From an uncultured Pelagibacteraceae bacterium (GTDB lineage Bacteria > Pseudomonadota > Alphaproteobacteria > Pelagibacterales > Pelagibacteraceae), in contig CABYUS010000010.1 of the NCBI GenBank assembly GCA_902522225.1, forward strand, positions 1-32,737: a DNA stretch of 32,737 nt, given 5' to 3'. Within the stretch, counting starts at the first letter, position 1; every line of letters starts with the position of its first letter. Positions 15,300-22,860 of the stretch are shown piece after piece. The notes below the pieces were generated by a model. That model did no database searches, was not told the DNA's origin, and was given only the letters and a program-made list of their open reading frames with translations. The position numbers were made by a program, and so were the translations under genes.

Positions 15300-16315
15300 T
15301 TAGTTTTGCTATTTTCCCAAAATTTTTTGTAATCTATACCAGGGGATAATCCGTAAACTGAGTTAATATTTGTCACATGCAATGCTAGGGATGGTATGGG
15401 TGAGTAACAATTATATTTTTTATATAATTTATGGAGAGGTTTTTCATAAGGATCATAATTGTTAATCATCATATCATAGTAAAATGACCAACATGATTTA
15501 AGAATTTTTTTTGAAATCATGTATGTGCAAAGACTTTCTTTAACATTTCTCCAGTGAATTTTATGACCAATGATTACGTTAGTTGGTTGATTTTTTGAGT
15601 ATAGATAGGGATAATCTGAAGGACATAATATTATATCTTTATTATGTATTGTCGAAAACTTTTGATAAGTAAAAATCATTTCAGTTAATGCATTTGGGGA
15701 ATGTAAATAATCGTCTTCTACAAAATAAATTAAATCATAATTAGACTTTATTGCATATTCTTTGGATGCAAATATATGGGAATTATGAGCTTGCATTCTT
15801 TTATTGTTTTTAAATTTAAATTCTTTTTTATATAAATTTACATTCAGGTTGCTAAGGACAAAATCTACACTATTAAACTTACATATATTTTCTATTTTTT
15901 TTAAAACATTTTTATTAGAATTATCATCAATTATTTTCAATTGAATTTTAAAATTTTTAATCTCTTTCTTTACATTTTTAATTGATTTACAAAGTGAGTT
16001 TAAACTTCGAAATGTATATTCCTTTTTTTCTTTTTCAAAAATTCTTTTTTTATTTTGACTAAGAAGCTTATTTTCATTTGTAAATGATCTAAAAATTATT
16101 AACAAACTTTTTATTTTTCTTTGTATTCTGATTTCCCCTAATGGAACTGTTATATTTTTTATATTAAACTCACTTAAATTTTCGTTAATATTTTTGTTTT
16201 TAGTAACAACTGTTAAATCACTTTGATCAATCAACTCGTAACCAATTTTTCTAGCAATTTTTATAAATGATTTTTTAAAAAAACTTTTTTTATTAATTTT
16301 TTTATTTTTTATCAT
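15296..16315 (-). CDS. GT2-like glycosyltransferase
   Basis: A 339-aa protein with the look of a GT-A fold family 2 transferase. The strand SLLIIFRSF (about 70) and KIIDDNSNKN (about 128) are followed by the donor/metal motif YFVEDDYLHSP (near 200), with a downstream HKIHWRN and an acceptor-side segment containing CYSPIPSLALHVTNINSVYG. The N-terminus is lysine-rich with no signal peptide, so the enzyme is probably cytoplasmic and may modify a cell-surface glycan or lipid. It is very A+T-rich. The ATG lies 28 bp from the divergent rhodanese gene. Donor and acceptor are unknown. Confidence 0.7.
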   Translation of the reverse strand: MIKNKKINKKSFFKKSFIKIARKIGYELIDQSDLTVVTKNKNINENLSEFNIKNITVPLGEIRIQRKIKSLLIIFRSFTNENKLLSQNKKRIFEKEKKEYTFRSLNSLCKSIKNVKKEIKNFKIQLKIIDDNSNKNVLKKIENICKFNSVDFVLSNLNVNLYKKEFKFKNNKRMQAHNSHIFASKEYAIKSNYDLIYFVEDDYLHSPNALTEMIFTYQKFSTIHNKDIILCPSDYPYLYSKNQPTNVIIGHKIHWRNVKESLCTYMISKKILKSCWSFYYDMMINNYDPYEKPLHKLYKKYNCYSPIPSLALHVTNINSVYGLSPGIDYKKFWENSKTK

Positions 16316-16343
16316 ACAATTTTATTATAATGTTTATATAAAT

Positions 16344-16730
16344 ATGACAATTAAATTACCACAAACACTCATAGCGGAAGCTAATGAAGAAATCAAAACA
16401 ATCTCAGCTGAAGAAGCTCTAATGATGTCTAAAGATAATAATTCTAATTTAATTGACTTGAGAGAAGAGGGAGAATTAAATAATACTGGAGTGATTGAAA
16501 ATTCTACACATATTCCAAGAGGTTTGTTAGAATTTTCTTTAAATCCAAATGGTGCATTAATACAAAATAATATTATCGATACTAAAAAAGATATCGTTTT
16601 ATTCTGTGCTGCTGGTGGAAGATCAGCATTGGCCGCAAAAACTTTAAAAGATATGGGCTTTAGAAATGTATCTCATGTTGATGGTGGTTTTAGCGCTATG
16701 AAACAAGCAGGTTTCAAAGTAAAAAAATAG
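16344..16730 (+). CDS. Rhodanese-domain sulfurtransferase
   Basis: A 128-aa single-domain rhodanese. The fold landmarks are LIDLREEGEL (about 36-45), HIPRGLLEF (56-64) and the active-site loop FCAAGGRSALAAKTL, with Cys 88 as the persulfide-carrying residue and GGRS as the phosphate/sulfur-binding loop. HVDGGFSAMKQAGF follows. Such proteins move sulfane sulfur to thiols or cyanide. No signal peptide is present, so it acts in the cytoplasm. It ends one base before the convergent ABA4-like gene. Acceptors unknown; a link with sulfur metabolism elsewhere in the window is possible but not shown. Confidence 0.9.
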   Translation: MTIKLPQTLIAEANEEIKTISAEEALMMSKDNNSNLIDLREEGELNNTGVIENSTHIPRGLLEFSLNPNGALIQNNIIDTKKDIVLFCAAGGRSALAAKTLKDMGFRNVSHVDGGFSAMKQAGFKVKK

Positions 16731-16731
16731 C

Positions 16732-17205
16732 TTAATCGTAAAGACCTATTCTTCTTGCAAAGAAAATTCTTATAAACCAATAAATGAATAATCCTATAGG
16801 TCCAACAAAATAAGTAATTATTAAAGGTAATGCTACAAAGTACTTATTCATGTTTAGTTTTTCTGCGTCACTTACGATCCAGGATCCACAAAAAAGATTT
16901 ATAGTTAAAAAATGAATCCAAAATAAAATTAAAAACTCTTTAATTAAAAATAAGTCCATAAGGTTCTCAAAACTTAAATAAAGTGCAAAACTTTTACCAA
17001 AGTCATAATCTGTAAAATAGAAACGAAAAATTAAGTACCCATAAACAAAAGTAAGTAAAAAAATTGGTAAAATAGATCTCACAATAATTCTAGCTATATT
17101 AGATTGAGGCAAAAAAATTAACATTAGCCAAAATGGAATAATACCGATATTTAACCACAAATATATCATTTCAATTGTAAAATATGTATAAATCTGCTCA
17201 ATCAT
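16732..17205 (-). CDS. ABA4-like (DUF4281) membrane protein
   Basis: A 157-aa protein with four membrane helices. The pattern WIHFLTINLFCGSWIVSDA (about 95-113) followed by FVGPIGLFIYWFIRIFF matches the DUF4281/ABA4 family signature of a His-containing helix, a GxWI-x-DA loop and a GPxGL helix. The plant homologue ABA4 is needed for neoxanthin formation; bacterial members are of unknown function. In proteorhodopsin-bearing marine bacteria a carotenoid or retinal link is conceivable but no carotenoid genes are here. The start lies 27 bp from divergent recX. The family call rests on motif recognition. Confidence 0.75.
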   Translation of the reverse strand: MIEQIYTYFTIEMIYLWLNIGIIPFWLMLIFLPQSNIARIIVRSILPIFLLTFVYGYLIFRFYFTDYDFGKSFALYLSFENLMDLFLIKEFLILFWIHFLTINLFCGSWIVSDAEKLNMNKYFVALPLIITYFVGPIGLFIYWFIRIFFARRIGLYD

Positions 17206-17232
17206 AGTTCTTTATATTATATTATAAAAAAA

Positions 17233-17796
17233 ATGATTCCTATAAAAAATAAAAAAAAAACTTTAGAAGTAACTGTTGATGAGATGAAAAATTTTAGTTT
17301 TGCTTATATTGAAAAATATGCCCCTTCTAAACAGCAATTAAGAACATATTTATTAAAAAAGTATATCAAGCTTAATTCACTCCAAATAAATAAAAGAGAT
17401 ATATCAAATTTAATAGACATAGTTCTAGAGGATTTAGAAAATGCCAAATTTATAAATGACAAATTTTATTCAAACAGTAAGGCTAAATCATTAATACAAA
17501 GGGGTAGCTCAATTAACAAAATAAGAAATTATTTATATTCAAAAGGAATTAGAGATAAATATATTAAAGAAACAATTGATCAAATAAAGGAAAACAATGA
17601 AGATCAGGATTTTTTTTCAGCAATAAAAATTTGTAAAAAAAAAAGAATTGGACCGTCTAGAAATGAAAATAATAGAGAATTATTTTATAAGAAGGATATG
17701 GGTATTCTTGCACGATCTGGATTTGATTTTGAAACATCTAAAAAAGTTATGGATTTAGAGCAAGAAGATTATAAAAGAATAATAAATCTACTTTGA
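17233..17796 (+). CDS. recX: RecX-family regulator of RecA
   Basis: A 187-aa RecX-like protein composed of helical repeats. The diagnostic repeats are visible: SFAYIEKYAPSKQQLRTYLL (about 22-41), then ISNLIDIVLEDLENAKFIND and YSNSKAKSLIQRGSSINKIR with LYSKGIRDKYI. RecX binds RecA filaments and limits recombinase activity. A very lysine-rich N-terminus precedes the domain. It is transcribed alone here, not downstream of recA. Its stop codon overlaps the convergent 44-aa frame by nine bases. Confidence 0.85.
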   Translation: MIPIKNKKKTLEVTVDEMKNFSFAYIEKYAPSKQQLRTYLLKKYIKLNSLQINKRDISNLIDIVLEDLENAKFINDKFYSNSKAKSLIQRGSSINKIRNYLYSKGIRDKYIKETIDQIKENNEDQDFFSAIKICKKKRIGPSRNENNRELFYKKDMGILARSGFDFETSKKVMDLEQEDYKRIINLL

Positions 17797-17922
17797 GTTC
17801 TTATTTTTAATCAAATTGTTAATTTTATTTTTAATATAATTTTTAACATATATAAAAACTATAAGTCCAAACAATGAGACACTTACTATAATAATTAATA
17901 TTATTCTTAGCTGTTCACTCAT
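17788..17922 (-). CDS. Small single-span membrane protein coupled to cysQ
   Basis: A 44-aa frame starting at an ATG (17922) that overlaps the cysQ TGA (ATGA). The product starts MSEQLRIILIIIVSVSLFG, with one transmembrane helix across residues 7-26, followed by a basic tail (KNYIKNKINNLIKN). Translational overlap with cysQ and a normal start support coding. The overlap with the end of recX (nine bases) is compatible with SAR11 compaction. No family recognised. Confidence 0.55.
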   Translation of the reverse strand: MSEQLRIILIIIVSVSLFGLIVFIYVKNYIKNKINNLIKNKNSK

Positions 17923-18692
17923 AACTTTTCATTTCTTCTAAGAATTATACTTGTATTTTTAAAATCTTTTTTCCCATATGTGATCTCTTTACCATCAAAA
18001 TCATTAATTAAACCTCCAGCATGAAGTAAAATAGCATGTCCAGCTGCCACATCCCATTCGCAAGCACGTGCTTCAGCTGCATAGAGATCAAAGTCACTTG
18101 ATGCAACAACACAAAATTTTAATGAACTTTTCATTTTGGTAAAACTAGTAACCCTATATTTTTCATGAATTTTAATTATTTCTGGCTTCAAATTATCAGA
18201 ATAAGACACTGCCTTAACTTCATTTAAATTTGTTTTTTTTTTACCATCTAATTTAATTTTTTCTTTCCCATTTATTTCATAACTTTCACCAAAATCATAA
18301 GAATAGAATAATCTGTTTTTTTTAGGTGCGTTAATTATTCCTAAAGAGGGTTTATTATTTATTATTAGAGCTGCATTTAAAGTAAATTCATCTCCATTAT
18401 TCACATAATCATATGTCCCATCAATAGGATCTATTAACCAAAAATTACTAAGATTAATTTTATTTTTATTATCTGATGTTTCTTCTGATATTATTGGAAT
18501 ATTAGGTGTTAAAGTTTTTATAGCTTTTGTTAAAATATTATTAACTTCAATATCACCATTTGTTACTGGGGTATTGTCTGATTTTAAATTTTTAATCAAA
18601 CCTTCTTTTCTTAATTTTATTGAGACATTACCTCCATCAATAAATACAGGAAGTAATTTTTGAATAATTATTTTTTTTTCTTCTTTATTCAT
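17919..18692 (-). CDS. cysQ: CysQ-like 3'(2'),5'-bisphosphate nucleotidase
   Basis: A 257-aa member of the inositol-monophosphatase fold. Metal-binding residues lie in SEETSDN (about 70) and WLIDPIDGTYDYVN (about 82-95), where Asp-Pro-Ile-Asp-Gly-Thr is the signature, and RACEWDVAAGHAILLHAGG near 210 is the second signature. CysQ removes the 3'-phosphate of PAP formed from PAPS use. SAR11-type cells lack assimilatory sulfate reduction by current knowledge, so recycling of PAP from other reactions, for instance CoA transfer, may be the relevant role. It is flanked by a DUF3553 gene (three-base overlap region) upstream and a small membrane-protein gene downstream. Confidence 0.88.
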   Translation of the reverse strand: MNKEEKKIIIQKLLPVFIDGGNVSIKLRKEGLIKNLKSDNTPVTNGDIEVNNILTKAIKTLTPNIPIISEETSDNKNKINLSNFWLIDPIDGTYDYVNNGDEFTLNAALIINNKPSLGIINAPKKNRLFYSYDFGESYEINGKEKIKLDGKKKTNLNEVKAVSYSDNLKPEIIKIHEKYRVTSFTKMKSSLKFCVVASSDFDLYAAEARACEWDVAAGHAILLHAGGLINDFDGKEITYGKKDFKNTSIILRRNEKL

Positions 18693-18861
18693 TTAATTTA
18701 TATTTTATTAGCGAAACAACTTTAGCATTAATCACTTTTTTACCAGCATTTTCAAAATTTACAGTTACTTTATCATCTATAATAGATTGAACTTGGCCAA
18801 TTCCCCACTCTTTTTTTAGTGGATTTATCACTTTGTCACCAGGATCGTAATCTAAAAACAT
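18685..18861 (-). CDS. DUF3553-domain protein, 58 aa
   Basis: The frame starts with the ATG at 18861 and ends with a TAA at 18685-18687 that overlaps the cysQ start. The sequence contains the DUF3553 pattern PGDKVINPLKKEWGIGQVQS and VTVNFENAGKKVINAKVV, a small SH3-like beta-barrel found alone or at the C-terminus of UvrD-type helicases. The stand-alone copy is 58 residues. Family call is from remembered pattern. Expected to be cytoplasmic; a nucleic-acid or helicase-related role is inferred from the family only. Confidence 0.75.
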   Translation of the reverse strand: MFLDYDPGDKVINPLKKEWGIGQVQSIIDDKVTVNFENAGKKVINAKVVSLIKYKLNE

Positions 18862-18903
18862 TTAATTTAATTTATATATATTTAAAGTATATATACCATC
18901 AGT

Positions 18904-20022
18904 ATGCTTAAAAAAATAAATTCAATTGGTATAGACAAAAAACCACAAGATACGAAAGTAGTTGTGGCCATGTCTGGTGGTGTAGATTCATCAACAGTAG
19001 CTGGAATAATGAAAAAAGAAGGATACAATGTTATAGGAATAACATTGAAATTATATGACGATAGCAAACAAAACTCTCAAGCTAAACAGTGTTGTGCTGG
19101 ACAAGATATAATGGATGCCAAAAGAGTAGCAAACAAACTTAATATAGATCATAAAATTTTATATTTTCAAAACAAATTTAAAGAAGGTGTTATAAATAAT
19201 TTTATTGATAGCTATGTTGATGGAGAAACACCCGTACCCTGTATACAATGTAATAAAACCGTTAAATTTACTGATTTATTTGAAGAGGCAAGAAGTTTGA
19301 ACGCTGATGCATTAGTTACAGGTCATTATGTAAAAAGTGTTATAAAAGAAAATTCAGCCGAAATGTATAGAGCAGTAGATCCAAATAGAGATCAAAGTTA
19401 TTTTTTATTTAATACTACAAGAGAACAATTAAATTATTTAAGGTTTCCACTTGGTAGCATGCATAAAAATGAAACGAGAAAAATTGCGAAAAACTTAAAT
19501 TTAAACGTAGCAGACAAACCAGACAGCCAAGATATTTGTTTTGTTCCAAATGGTGATTATGTTTCAGTAATCGAAAAGATTAGACCAGAAGTATTTAAAA
19601 AGGGGAATATTAAAAATATTGAAGGAAAAGTTCTAGGCGTTCATAATGGAATAGTAAATTTTACTATAGGACAAAGAAGAGGCATTAAAATTGCAGCACA
19701 AGAACCTCTTTATGTAGTAGATATAATTAAGGAAAATAATGAAATTATTGTTGGTTCTAAACAAGATTTACTAAAAAAAGAAATTTTATTAAAAAATTTA
19801 AATTTATTAACTGATAAAAAAATTTTTAATAACGAAATTTTAGTAAAAGTGAGATCAACTGGTAAACTTATTAAATCAAAGCTAAAATTTGATGGTAAAA
19901 AAGCTAAGCTTGAACTTTTTGAGGATGAATATGGAATTTCACCAGGTCAGGCGTGTGTTTTTTATCACAAAGATGAAATAGGTGAGAGAGTTCTAGGCGG
20001 AGGATGGATATCAAAAAATTAA
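18904..20022 (+). CDS. mnmA: tRNA-specific 2-thiouridylase MnmA
   Basis: A 372-aa enzyme that thiolates U34 of tRNAs for Lys, Glu and Gln using ATP and a persulfide donor. The PP-loop is [16 protein letters not shown] (about 19-34). The nucleophile/persulfide cysteines are in [13 protein letters not shown] (about 110) and [13 protein letters not shown] (about 205). A tRNA-binding [16 protein letters not shown] and a C-terminal beta domain ending [10 protein letters not shown] complete the family layout. Starts at ATG 18904, just after the divergent DUF3553 start. It is needed for accurate reading of wobble codons. Confidence 0.95.
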   Translation: MLKKINSIGIDKKPQDTKVVVAMSGGVDSSTVAGIMKKEGYNVIGITLKLYDDSKQNSQAKQCCAGQDIMDAKRVANKLNIDHKILYFQNKFKEGVINNFIDSYVDGETPVPCIQCNKTVKFTDLFEEARSLNADALVTGHYVKSVIKENSAEMYRAVDPNRDQSYFLFNTTREQLNYLRFPLGSMHKNETRKIAKNLNLNVADKPDSQDICFVPNGDYVSVIEKIRPEVFKKGNIKNIEGKVLGVHNGIVNFTIGQRRGIKIAAQEPLYVVDIIKENNEIIVGSKQDLLKKEILLKNLNLLTDKKIFNNEILVKVRSTGKLIKSKLKFDGKKAKLELFEDEYGISPGQACVFYHKDEIGERVLGGGWISKN

Positions 20023-20035
20023 TTTATTAAAAAAG

Positions 20036-20053
20036 TTATCCACAATATTCACA
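20036..20053 (+). other. Tandem DnaA-box-like sites
   Basis: TTATCCACA (20036-20044) is a perfect match to the DnaA-box consensus and is followed directly by ATATTCACA (20045-20053), one mismatch from TTATTCACA. It lies in an A+T-rich stretch. Two sites alone are too few to call an origin, and chance is possible. Confidence 0.4.
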
Positions 20054-20112
20054 GCTAAATCTCTATAAAATTAAATCAACCAAAAAGTGATACATTAATT
20101 TATTACTTCTGA

Positions 20113-20305
20113 TATTGTTTAGTTAATTAAGAGGCAACTCTTAACTGGCCATTTAGGGAAAGTCCGAGAGGATCAAGCTTAAAGGGCAGAAAGCTCCGCA
20201 ATGTAGCGCTAAACTTGTGGGGTAAATGTGGCTTGGCGGTAGCGCATGAACGACGAGCCAAATTCCTCCAAGACATGCTTAAACGCATGTTTTGGCACGG
20301 AGTTT
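20113..20305 (+). ncRNA. Structured RNA with partial RNase P-like blocks
   Basis: The region is about half G+C in places, unlike its surroundings, and folds compactly. TTAAGAG-GCAA-CTCTTAA (20127-20144) is a GNRA-capped hairpin; CAAGCTTA (20174-20181) pairs with TAAACTTG (20210-20217); ACATGC (20273-20278) with GCATGT (20285-20290). In order along the plus strand come GGAAAGTCC (20157-20165), CAGAAAG (20187-20193), GGTAA (20221) and GGCACGG (20294-20300), which recall the 5' and specificity-domain blocks of bacterial RNase P RNA. The 3' conserved blocks (AGATGAATGA, ACAGAACCCGGCTTA) were not found, so RNase P is unproven. Plus strand is favoured because the blocks read there; ends are approximate. 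Confidence 0.45.
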
Positions 20306-20308
20306 AAC

Positions 20309-20392
20309 TTATTTTTTCTTATTCTTTTTTCGGGCTCTTCTTTTTTTTGAACCCATTTTTCTTCTACCACGATGTTTTTTGGGATAACCCAT
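20309..20392 (-). CDS. Very basic 27-aa microprotein (candidate)
   Basis: ATG at 20392 to TAA gives 27 residues beginning MGYPKKHRGRR and including MGSKKRRARKK; nearly two-thirds are Lys or Arg. An AGGAG lies 11 nt upstream, a longish spacing. The composition resembles tiny ribosome-associated proteins (mS38/bS22- or Thx-like), but no homologue is claimed. A T-rich non-coding strand reading as lysine codons by chance is the main alternative. Confidence 0.4.
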   Translation of the reverse strand: MGYPKKHRGRRKMGSKKRRARKKNKKK

Positions 20393-20470
20393 ATTGAATA
20401 CAACTCCTAATTTATTTATTGACGTAAGACTTGGGATATAGCATTGTCTTTGAAACATTTCAAATTTTTT

Positions 20471-21643
20471 ATGGGAAAATCCATTAGAACTTTCTTAAAA
20501 CATACTGCAAAAGACTTCTATAATCAGTCAGTAAACCCTCCAATAGTTAGAGCATCAACAATAATATTCAAATCAATGAATGATATTAAAAAAACTCAAA
20601 GAAATTATAAAAAAAATCCAATTGGCGGTCATTTTGACTACGGCAGACAAGGCACTTCAACAACTCATATTTTACAACAAATGTTAAGAAAACTAGAGGA
20701 GAGCTATCAAGTCTATTTAACTCCAACCGGTTTTGCGTCAATTTTTTTATCAATCTTTAGCATAGTAAGACCTGGAGATGAGATTTTGATATCTGACCCT
20801 TTATATTCACCTACGAGGGTATTAACAGAAGATTACTTAAAGGAATTTAATATAAAAAGTATTTTTTATGATCCAAAAAATTTTAATGATTTAAAAAGCA
20901 AAATTTCAAAAAAAACTAAATTAATTTATGTTGAAAACCCTGGTAGTAATACTTTTGAATTTCAAGATCTATCTAAAATAGTTTCTATAGCAAAAAAAAA
21001 TAAAATATTTACAGCAATTGATAACACATGGGGAACCCCATATCTTTTAAAACCAATTAAACTTGGATTTGATATGTCAATTGTATCAGCAACCAAGTAT
21101 TACTCTGGTCATTCTGATGTGATGGGTGGAACTTTGGCTGTAAATAAAAGAGCATTTAAATATGTTGAAAAAGCTAATAAAATAATTGGTTTTAGACTTA
21201 GTCCAGATGATGCATATTTAATCACAAGAGGTTTAAGAACATTAGATGTAAGGCTAGACAAGCATCAAGAAAATGCAAAAAAAGTAAGTAATTTTTTATC
21301 AAAAAATAAAAAAATTAAACTTTTGTATCCATTTAAAAAAGGATCTCAAAATTATAAAAATTGGAAGAAATATTATAAAGGAGCATCAGGTTTGATGGGT
21401 TTGAAAATTAAATGTAAAAAGAGTTCAGTTACGAAGTTTTTAAATTCATTAAAATTGTTTGGATATGGATTTAGTTGGGGAGGATTTGAAAGCCTAGCTC
21501 TCCATCAAGAGTCTGTTTTAAAGGAAAAGAGAAAATTTACTAATCTTGCAAAAAATGAACATCTTGTTAGACTCCATATAGGTTTAGAAGATTCAAATGA
21601 TCTCATTAATGATCTAAAAGAATCTTTAAAACTTATTAAATGA
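20471..21643 (+). CDS. metC: Cys/Met-metabolism PLP enzyme (cystathionine beta-lyase-like)
   Basis: Starting at ATG 20471 gives 390 aa; a TTG at 20444 adds nine residues and cannot be excluded, as neither has a clear ribosome binding site. It is a fold-type I PLP enzyme. The PLP lysine lies in VSATKYYSGHSDVMGG (Lys 209), with YGRQGTSTT (PLP phosphate region) near residue 61 and AIDNTWGTPYLLKP near 185. The C-terminal WGGFESLA is typical of the cystathionine beta-lyase/gamma-synthase family. It may cleave cystathionine or a related thioether; exact substrate cannot be told from sequence. It heads an overlapping operon (ATGA overlap with the MFS gene). Confidence 0.85.
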   Translation: MGKSIRTFLKHTAKDFYNQSVNPPIVRASTIIFKSMNDIKKTQRNYKKNPIGGHFDYGRQGTSTTHILQQMLRKLEESYQVYLTPTGFASIFLSIFSIVRPGDEILISDPLYSPTRVLTEDYLKEFNIKSIFYDPKNFNDLKSKISKKTKLIYVENPGSNTFEFQDLSKIVSIAKKNKIFTAIDNTWGTPYLLKPIKLGFDMSIVSATKYYSGHSDVMGGTLAVNKRAFKYVEKANKIIGFRLSPDDAYLITRGLRTLDVRLDKHQENAKKVSNFLSKNKKIKLLYPFKKGSQNYKNWKKYYKGASGLMGLKIKCKKSSVTKFLNSLKLFGYGFSWGGFESLALHQESVLKEKRKFTNLAKNEHLVRLHIGLEDSNDLINDLKESLKLIK

Positions 21644-22860
21644 TTTCACAAAAATTTTTTCAAACTAGAACTGCATTAATAACAACAATAGCAGCATGTT
21701 TAGTTGTTTTAATATCACTAAGTGTTCGTCAAGTGTTTGGTATGTTTTTCATGGATTTTAATATTGATCTAGGCATTACCAATACAGAGTTTGGCTTAGC
21801 AATTGGAATTCAAATGCTAGGGTGGGGTCTTTCAGGACCTATATTTGGAGCAATAGCTGATAAATATGGTGGACATAAAGCAATTATTTTAGCTTTCATG
21901 TTTTATATACTGGGCATTTATTTTTTATATGCAGGTCCTAATACAGGTATTTATTTTCAATTAAGTCTTGGAGTATTGATAGGTATTGGATGTGGAGGCA
22001 CAGCGATAAGTATACCAATGTCAATAGTTGGAAAGCATTTTCCTTTATCAAATAGAACAATTGCTATGAGTTTAGTTACTGCAGTAGGGTCTTTTGGATA
22101 TTTCTTATCACCCTTGTATACTAATTATTCATTGATAAATAACGGTTGGGTTGGAACATTATTTATTTTCATGATTTTTCTATCTGTAGGTCTGATAGTT
22201 GCATTTTTCGTTAGATCCCCAGATATTAACCCTTCAAATAACATAGTTAACAAACAAAATACTTTTGGAGCTCTTAAAGAAGCTTTTCAAAACAAAAGTT
22301 ACATTCTATTAACATCAGGGTTTTTTGTGTGTGGATTTCATATTACACTTGTGGGGACACATGTTCCAAAGTATGTAATCGACAGGGGACTTGAAGATTG
22401 GACAGCAGCAATGATTTTATCATTGATTGGTTTTTTTAATATAATTGGATCGTTGTTAAGCGGATATTTATCCACGAAAATGAGCAAGAAAATAATATTA
22501 AGTGGTATATATTTATTAAGGGGTGTTTCCATATGTTTATTTATTTTCACACCGGCCAGCACTCTAAGCTCTGTAATTTTTGGAGCAAGTTTTGGTTTTT
22601 TATGGCTATCAACAGTGCCAGCAACAAGTGGAATAGTAGCACATATCTTTGGAACTAAATATCTTGGACTTCTATATGGAATAGTATTTTTAAGTCATCA
22701 AATAGGATCATTTTTTGGAGCATATCTTGGTGGACTATTTTATGATATTCATGGCTCTTATGACTATGCGTGGTATTTGGCAATTGCATTATCTATATTT
22801 GCAGGTTTAATACACCTTCCAATAAAAGAGAGACCAGTTGAAAGATTACAAAACGCATAA
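21640..22860 (+). CDS. MFS transporter
   Basis: A 406-aa inner-membrane carrier with about twelve hydrophobic segments. The MFS loop 2-3 signature is GAIADKYGGHKA (about 67-78), after a first helix starting TTIAACLVVLI. Its best resemblance is to the OFA/MCT-like branch that carries organic anions. The substrate is unknown. The ATG overlaps the preceding stop (ATGA) and the 3' end overlaps the start of the pabB-like gene, so it is translationally embedded in the operon. A role in exporting or importing a methionine-, folate- or aromatic-related acid would fit the neighbours, as inference only. Confidence 0.88.
   Translation: MISQKFFQTRTALITTIAACLVVLISLSVRQVFGMFFMDFNIDLGITNTEFGLAIGIQMLGWGLSGPIFGAIADKYGGHKAIILAFMFYILGIYFLYAGPNTGIYFQLSLGVLIGIGCGGTAISIPMSIVGKHFPLSNRTIAMSLVTAVGSFGYFLSPLYTNYSLINNGWVGTLFIFMIFLSVGLIVAFFVRSPDINPSNNIVNKQNTFGALKEAFQNKSYILLTSGFFVCGFHITLVGTHVPKYVIDRGLEDWTAAMILSLIGFFNIIGSLLSGYLSTKMSKKIILSGIYLLRGVSICLFIFTPASTLSSVIFGASFGFLWLSTVPATSGIVAHIFGTKYLGLLYGIVFLSHQIGSFFGAYLGGLFYDIHGSYDYAWYLAIALSIFAGLIHLPIKERPVERLQNA

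Larger units (their letters stand above)
20023..20470. other. Non-coding gap with DnaA-box pair, RNA and micro-ORF
   Basis: The gap between mnmA and the PLP enzyme (about 420-450 bp depending on the latter's start) contains a tandem DnaA-box-like pair (20036-20053), a compact structured RNA with higher G+C (about 20113-20305) and a 27-aa basic micro-ORF on the minus strand (20309-20392). A longer minus-strand frame (20209-20403) overlapping the RNA has no recognisable features. Confidence 0.6.

Noticed and set aside
20113..20305. Full rnpB assignment
   Set aside because: The 3' conserved blocks needed for RNase P RNA could not be found, so the feature is reported only as a structured RNA with partial resemblance.
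20209..20403. Minus-strand 64-aa frame over the structured RNA
   Set aside because: It needs a TTG start, has no recognisable domain, and overlaps both the structured RNA and the more plausible 27-aa micro-ORF in another frame.
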